A DNA stretch of 64,000 nt from Terfezia claveryi (Eukaryota; Ascomycota; Pezizomycetes; Pezizales; Pezizaceae). A model generated the notes under the pieces. The model saw nothing but the letters and a program-made list of their open reading frames with translations. It did no database searches and was not told where the DNA came from. The position numbers were made by a program, and so were the translations under genes. Of the stretch, positions 59,316 to 64,000 are shown one piece after another (the first letter of the stretch is position 1; every line of letters starts with the position of its first letter). The DNA lies in contig WHUX01000091.1 of NCBI GenBank assembly GCA_015179025.1, forward strand, positions 124,001 through 188,000, read 5' to 3'.

Positions 59316-61149
59316 ATGTCGGCGCAGTACATCCCCGATATTAACATCAACCAGGTGGATCCTGCGTGGGAGATGATATTGCTTGTACGTTCCAATCCCG
59401 GATGGAAAACAAGAGCAGAAAAGTAAAGTAAAGTAGATTTCTGACTTTGGGGAGAGAGAGGAAAAATAGAGCACCCGCGACGTTGCGCAAGATATCCCAA
59501 TCAACTTCAAGCCTACTCCGATCATCTCCCTGACCCCTGCGTGTTTCTCCAACGGGGAGTATGCCGCAGCTAAATTCACCTGCCTGAGCAACCTCCTTGC
59601 CTTCGGGTACAGCCGTTTCGTAATCGATCTCTACTGGCTTCCAGACAGGAATGAATGGAGCTTATGCCCGACTAGCACGCTCCCCACTGTCCCTTCCCCG
59701 CAGGGAAACCAGATCATGTGCGATGATGCGTTTAGGGGTAATCTTGACTGGCTGTGGGGTTTCTGGAACGACTGGATAGAGAAGACGGAGTTCAATACGT
59801 TGGCTAATGTGGTGGTGCTGGTGTTTAACCTCTACCCTGATATTAGTACTAGGAACGGGGGGAGTAAGTTTCCTACCCCAATCTGGTCTGCGTCGAGAGA
59901 CTTCCCGAGTAGAATCTACACCCCCTTCGATTTGCGCGCGGACAGGGAGGATTCAAACGTCACGTGGCTGAATGGGGGTAACGAGGGGGATGATGAAGGG
60001 CGGTATTTTTCTGTGCAGCCGGGGAAAGATGGAGGGTGGAGCAGTGTGGATGCGTGGCCTAGTGAGGGGTTTTTGATCTTTGAAAAGGGCGAGAGGTTGT
60101 TGCTGGGGATTGGGGATGTGAGGGTGCAGGGGTTTGAGTTTGAGGTGGGGGGTAATGGGGACGGGAGGTTTTTTTTTGGGAAGGAACAGATTGGGTGGCC
60201 GTATACGGAGAGGAGTAAGGCACGGTGTTATTTTGATGCGGAGAAGACGACTGTGAGTCAGGTGAATAATAGTTGGGCGGGGATGGTGGATGGGCAGGAG
60301 AATAGGTGGACGAGGGAGACGATGCGGGAGGCGATTGAGTGTGGGTATTCGCCGGTGGTTAATACAACCGCCGTCTCAACCCCAATTAAAGCCTCTACTA
60401 ACTCGACAAATTTCCCTTCATCCTCCCTCGACCTCGCAAAATCAATCATGGACTATCTTGCTCTAATTAAAGGCACCGTCTGGTCCTGGGCTCCCGGCCA
60501 ACCTTCGCCTCCACCCTCCAATATGACAGAAAATGAAATAGATTTCTTCCGCTGCGCCGCTATGAACACACATACAGGGCGGTGGGTCGTGGCGGATTGT
60601 AATGAGCAATATAGAGCAGCGTGTAGGGTTGACGACCGCCCGTATAAGTGGATGGTGGGGGAGAGGGCAGCGAGCTATTCGGATGCGAGGAAGTTGTGCC
60701 CGAAGGGGGCGGTATTCGATATACCTAGAAGTGCCCTGGAGAACAGGTATTTGTGGAGGGCGGTGAATGAGACACTCGCCACATTCTCTACTCAAGCGTC
60801 AAGGAAGTCGAGGAAGGGGGAGGGGTTAGTTATGGCGAGGAGAGACGGTGGGGGTGTGAGTGGGTTAGACCGTGTATGGGTGGACTTTCAAAGCCTGGGA
60901 AATAGGGCATGTTGGGTACGAGGTGGGGATATGGGCGCGGAGCAGGGGTGTCCGTATGGGAATGAGGACCAAGGGAACAAGAGTGTTATTGTCCCTACGG
61001 TCGCGGCGGTGATTTTCTTGGTGGTGGCGGGCTTGATGGTATTTGTGAGGGTTGGGAGTTGGAGGTGGGAGAGGAGAAGGAAGAAGAGGTGGAGGGAAGC
61101 GAGGAGGTGGGGGAAGGAGGGGTGGGAGTATGAAGGGGTGCCGGCGTAG
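59316..61149 (+). CDS. MTC6: Maintenance of telomere capping protein 6 (type I membrane protein)
   Basis: Two exons, 59316-59384 and 59470-61149, giving 582 aa. The first codes MSAQYIPDININQVDPAWE and is joined to STRDVAQDIPINF, the start of the conserved domain; an in-frame TAG just before 59470 shows the intron is needed. Seen: LTPACFSNGEYAAAKFTCLSNLL, FGYSRFVIDLYWLPDRNEW, LANVVVLVFNLYP, SRIYTPFDLRADR, many N-glycosylation sequons (for example NVTW, NNSW, NTTA) and a C-type-lectin-like cysteine block (FFRCAAMNTHTGRWVVADCN and AACRVDDRPYKW). One TM helix near the end (VIVPTVAAVIFLVVAGLMVF) is followed by a very basic cytosolic tail. In yeast the loss of MTC6 affects telomere-capping mutants; the biochemical role is unknown. 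Confidence 0.85.
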
Positions 61150-62264
61150 GGGTGTGTGTATGTATGATATATGTTTTTGGGTAGGGTAGTGGGGTGTGAG
61201 GTGCGGTTTGTTGCGATGTGATGCGGTGGGATGCGGCGCGGTGGGTTGGGCTGTCATTGATTGCATTGGCGTTGGTTTGGGCATGCATTTGCATATGTCC
61301 CTTCTTGGGCTGGTGGGGTCCTAAGGAGGGGATCAGTATGTGTGTGCATACTTATAGTTTTACTTCTTGTAACATCTTTTTAATAAATTCATTGGGTCTC
61401 GTTTATGAGTAAATTTTTACTACTAGTAGTGCTTGAGTTTATTGCAACACGCAGTGGGGGAATACGCTGTGGGGTTTAATCACATTGTAGGGTTGGGATT
61501 AGATGGGAGTTTGTGGGTGGTGAGTGGGGATTTTCCTGATATCTCCCTCCCAGTTTTGAGGTAGATAAAACTGAGATTGTGCGGATAATTCCGTGTTGGA
61601 CAACCTTCTTGGGTGCACTAGATAATTCGGTAGTGGCCGTCGAGGCCTTTTGCCGAGACTTACTTACTTACGGCAGATGAGCGTTTTGAGGGAGAAAAAA
61701 CCTGTAAGGGCCAGAGCAAAATGGGGGACTTGTACTGCGGATCACCTGCCGAGGGACTTTTTTTTTTTTTTTTGGGTCCCTTCGAAAGAAGGCAGGGGTA
61801 GGCAGTGGGGCGGGAAATGGGATTGGGTGTTGTTGAGACATGACATGCATATATTTTTGGGTTTCCTTTTTCCTTTTTTTTTTCTTTTTTTTTTTTTCCT
61901 TTTTTCTTTTTGCCCTTTCTTAGTTCTTTTCCTCCCCGTTATCTGTACACGTCATTACCTACCTCCCGAGGTACCGGTACATACAAGTACTGAGATTTTT
62001 TTTTTTTTTTTTTTTTTTTTTCCTAAAAAAATGTCAAATATCTAATTGGTTTGGAAGAGTTGGTGACTATAGTTACCCTCAACTCTGCCTCAAGAATGAA
62101 GGTGGCATATTTCACATCTCCCACGTCTTTTTTTTTTTTTTTTCCTAGTATGATGAGGAGATTTTCCCCCTTCTATGGATTAATATCATCAATAACACAG
62201 AGAAAATGAGCGCAGAGACATCTCTGGGACATCTTTCTGCTTGCTTTCAGGATTGGGGCGGAAG
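61150..62264. other. Intergenic, T-run-rich
   Basis: No gene. Striking poly-T tracts at about 61758-61774, 61996-62021 (26 T) and about 62128-62143, plus a T/C-rich stretch at about 61864-61925 and TTACCCTCA at about 62071. Confidence 0.6.
61996..62021. repeat. Poly-T homopolymer (about 26 T)
   Basis: Uninterrupted T run read directly; with the T tracts on either side it makes this 400-bp stretch strongly strand-asymmetric. It could be the poly-A tail of an old minus-strand retrocopy, but no body is recognisable. Confidence 0.8.
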
Positions 62265-62400
62265 TAGTCTGGTTGGCACATGCCTCTCGTAGGGCGGAAG
62301 AACTTACCATACGGTATATATGGAGTCTAGCGGATAGTCACGGGGCTGTGTCATTCCTATCCCACCACCACGGCAGCAAACCAAGGCGCCAACCAGACTA
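62265..62400. mobile_element. 136-bp MITE-like element, TAGTCTGGTTGGCAC / GCGCCAACCAGACTA
   Basis: Left end 62265-62279, right end 62386-62400; the 15-bp arms differ at one base and the outer G/C also pairs. Both ends finish in TA. This is the best-preserved long member of the family in the window. No coding content. Confidence 0.7.
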
Positions 62401-62892
62401 CAAATCAAGAGGCAATTGCGCACTTCCTGCTCAGCTTACTTCCACACTACCTAGTCCGGTTGGCATGGCTAGAAATTTCAACCCGAGAGCTAGGGAATCA
62501 AGACAGCCTTGCGGACCCGACCAAATCCCGGGTTTTCTCAAAAATGTGCGGGCGTGCTGGTTCTAGCACTCGGCTGCACTCTCGGTATATATGGCTCTCC
62601 CACCCTTGGATAATGGAATCTTGCACATGGGTTCACTATTTACAACGTTGCCTAGTTTCGGAATCACTATGTTTAGAAAGTTGACGTGAGTTTAAATTCT
62701 TTTGCTAGTATACTAGATATGTATCCAATCAAGTACTTACTAATGGTAAATTGTTCCTTCCACTTGATAATATGGGAGCAATGTGGAACTCAGTGTAACG
62801 AGTCGAACCGCAAGCCAGACTAATCGAGAGTGATCACGGGAACCTCGACGAAAATAGCCTCTACCACCGACCAGGTCAGAGGTCAGAGTTAG

Positions 62893-63054
62893 GGTCTATT
62901 CTGGTCGATATACATTCCGCTCGCGGCTATAGCCATAGCTACCGTCGGGTCACATATCTATTTCAAACACCAAACCCTTCTAGAGCATAAAAGGTTCGAC
63001 AAGGAGATTGATAGCATCAAGGCCGGCAAAGGGAAAGCGGCTGAACTACGGTAG
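62893..63054 (+). pseudogene. Fragment of a small single-TM protein gene
   Basis: A 53-codon open segment ends at TAG 63052-63054. It reads FWSIYIPLAAIAIATVGSHI, a hydrophobic helix, then a charged helix (HKRFDKEIDSIKAGKGKAAE). Directly before it is an in-frame TAG (62890-62892), upstream of which the frame still looks coding (STKIASTTDQVRGQ). It may be a final exon after a TAG acceptor, or a broken copy. Family not recognised. Confidence 0.3.
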
Positions 63055-63145
63055 CTGCAGAGAAGATCAAGACAACTAATCCGTCGGATGCGGGGGAAGT
63101 TCAGGGGGCTGTGCAACCAACCTAGGGGTGGTGGGGAGGGAGGTC

Positions 63146-63392
63146 TACAGCAATTGATGGGTCGATAGGATGGACCGGTCGATGGAGTATATTAGGATTA
63201 AGCGTGCTAAATACAGTCTCTCAGGTGCAGGCCAGGTATCCTCAGGCCGGGGTTCAGGGGCCGAGCGTTTATATAGAAACTCAGTATCGCCAGCAAGTTC
63301 TACTGTGACAGATTCATAGAACTACCTACAGCACTAGCTAAACCAATCCTTATGGCATCGACCGGAATCCCATTGACCCATCAATTGCTGTA
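63146..63392. mobile_element. 247-bp element with 18-bp perfect inverted ends (TA + CAGCAATTGATGGGTC)
   Basis: TACAGCAATTGATGGGTC at 63146-63163 and its exact reverse complement at 63375-63392. TA at both outer edges and a CAG start suit a Tc1/mariner or pogo/Fot-type non-autonomous element. Interior of about 210 bp has no coding signal. Confidence 0.7.
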
Positions 63393-63743
63393 TGCGGTTC
63401 CCTGGGGCTCAAATGCATGACCGGTAAGGAGGTGGGGACTTCTTCAGACATTTTGGATATAACTGAATTGCGGACTTGGTTTTTTTATCCTCTTCTTTGT
63501 ATCATTAGTATATAAATAACGATGCGAAGCTAAGTGAATAAGGCGAGAGGCGGTAACCAGACTTTGCTTGGCAGCTTGACGACGCTGAGTAAGCGGCTAA
63601 TCATGAGTCTATAAGTATTCAAACCAAAAGGGGATCGCGCACTTCCCCTCACGTCTAGACTCATATCCACACTACCTAGTCCAGTTAGCACGACCAGACT
63701 TCTACTAACAAAAGAACAAATCCTGGCTCGATATACAGTATCG

Positions 63744-64000
63744 ATGCCGGCGGAACGAAAGCCCCGGGCACGAGAGCCGGCACAAGGCCAGCGTTGGGGA
63801 CAATGGCAGTATGAGCCAGCTCGGGTTCGACCAGCTCCAGTTCGGCCACACCCGAATTCCCCTGTGCGCGTGTTTTGGCTAGGACTCATCCCCGTCATCT
63901 CGTTAGCGTTTACGGTTCTGGCTCTCTGGTTCCTGTACAAGGGAATCCGCCAGTTCGTAGGATTCCTATTAACGCTAGCCATACGCATGGGTTTACTGTT
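63744..64000 (+). CDS. N-terminal part of a small basic membrane protein, runs off window
   Basis: Open frame from ATG 63744 to the window edge without stop (85 codons). The N-terminal 45 residues are rich in Arg, Pro and Gln (ERKPRAREPAQGQRWGQW), then a strong TM helix (VFWLGLIPVISLAFTVLALW) and a second hydrophobic stretch (FVGFLLTLAIRMGLL). No family recognised. The opposite strand is also open for 153 codons, but its product has no coherent domain. The gene start could also lie upstream. Confidence 0.4.
   Translation, partial: MPAERKPRAREPAQGQRWGQWQYEPARVRPAPVRPHPNSPVRVFWLGLIPVISLAFTVLALWFLYKGIRQFVGFLLTLAIRMGLL

Larger units (their letters stand above)
62417..63682. repeat. Pair of diverged direct repeats (62417-62457 and 63637-63682)
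   Basis: GCGCACTTCC followed at 13 or 19 bp by TCCACACTACCTAGTCC and then (G/A)GTT(G/A)GCA occurs at both places in the same orientation. Each ends in a copy of the TAGTCTGGTTGGC terminus, so these are probably ends of related elements. Confidence 0.55.

Noticed and set aside
60865..61294. Pro/His/Thr-rich minus-strand ORFs at the MTC6 3' end
   Set aside because: Antisense to the basic MTC6 tail and a G/T-rich downstream stretch; composition-driven.
63530..63988. 152-codon minus-strand ORF near the window end
   Set aside because: No coherent domain; the plus strand here reads a better membrane protein with a clear TM helix.
1..64000. CRISPR arrays, biosynthetic gene cluster, viral or toxin genes
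   Set aside because: No spaced direct repeats, no clustered pathway enzymes, and no viral or toxin-like protein recognised anywhere in the window.

Overview
This is a stretch of a filamentous ascomycete genome (Pezizomycotina-type). The evidence is the gene content (a Lsh/DDM1-type SNF2 ATPase, a fungal chitin synthase, a METTL16-type RNA methyltransferase, MTC6 and an ATRIP/UvsD-like checkpoint protein), short GT-AG introns of about 45-140 bp, and wide intergenic spaces full of small inverted-repeat elements and homopolymer runs. The species is not resolvable from sequence alone.

Layout. 1-1230 (+) is the 3' end of glycogen phosphorylase, followed by about 4.2 kb without a convincing gene. 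5472-6419 (-) is a Ser/Thr/Pro-rich coiled-coil protein of unknown function. 6951-9920 (-) is an Rrn5-like RNA polymerase I factor whose 5' part (to 10385) is broken by three frame changes. About 4 kb without genes follows, containing a 967-bp terminal-inverted-repeat element. ARH1-type ferredoxin/adrenodoxin reductase (-, 14441-16148) and METTL16 (+, 16659-18781) are divergent. Lsh/DDM1 helicase (-, 19170-21880) and SWI3/RSC8 (+, 22695-25372) are a second divergent pair sharing an ACGCG-rich promoter. A LINE scrap (about 25700-25990) lies before an L-2-hydroxyglutarate dehydrogenase-type FAD enzyme (-, 26445-27839). After 4 kb of spacer come a chitin synthase (+, 31848-34649) and the Hsp110 chaperone Sse1 (+, 35982-38441). 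A four-TM membrane protein (-, 41622-42613) is divergent from mitochondrial malate dehydrogenase (+, 43264-44618). An ATRIP/UvsD-like checkpoint protein (+, 44922-47695), an FHA protein (+, 50004-51588), a PH-domain protein (+, 54002-55831), SEC62 (+, 57698-58701) and MTC6 (+, 59316-61149) complete the gene series. The last 2.8 kb is repeat-rich, with fragments of small membrane-protein ORFs.

The genes are mostly housekeeping and form no operon or recognisable biosynthetic cluster. Several concern the nucleus (Rrn5, METTL16, Lsh, SWI3, ATRIP, FHA protein), and some of these have MBF-type ACGCGT/ACGCG boxes upstream.

The most unusual signals are: (1) three conserved nuclear genes (METTL16, SWI3, Rrn5-like) whose frames break at G or C runs, each break repaired by exactly one extra G/C; (2) a 9-mer, TTACCCTGA, present 11 times, always outside genes, with a Reb1-like GGGTAA core; (3) a family of very short TA-flanked inverted-repeat elements with ends TAGTCTGGTTGGCAC; (4) an 11-nt microexon in METTL16. 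I found no CRISPR array, rRNA, tRNA or intact transposase. All exon boundaries are read by eye from GT/AG, phase and family conservation, without RNA data.
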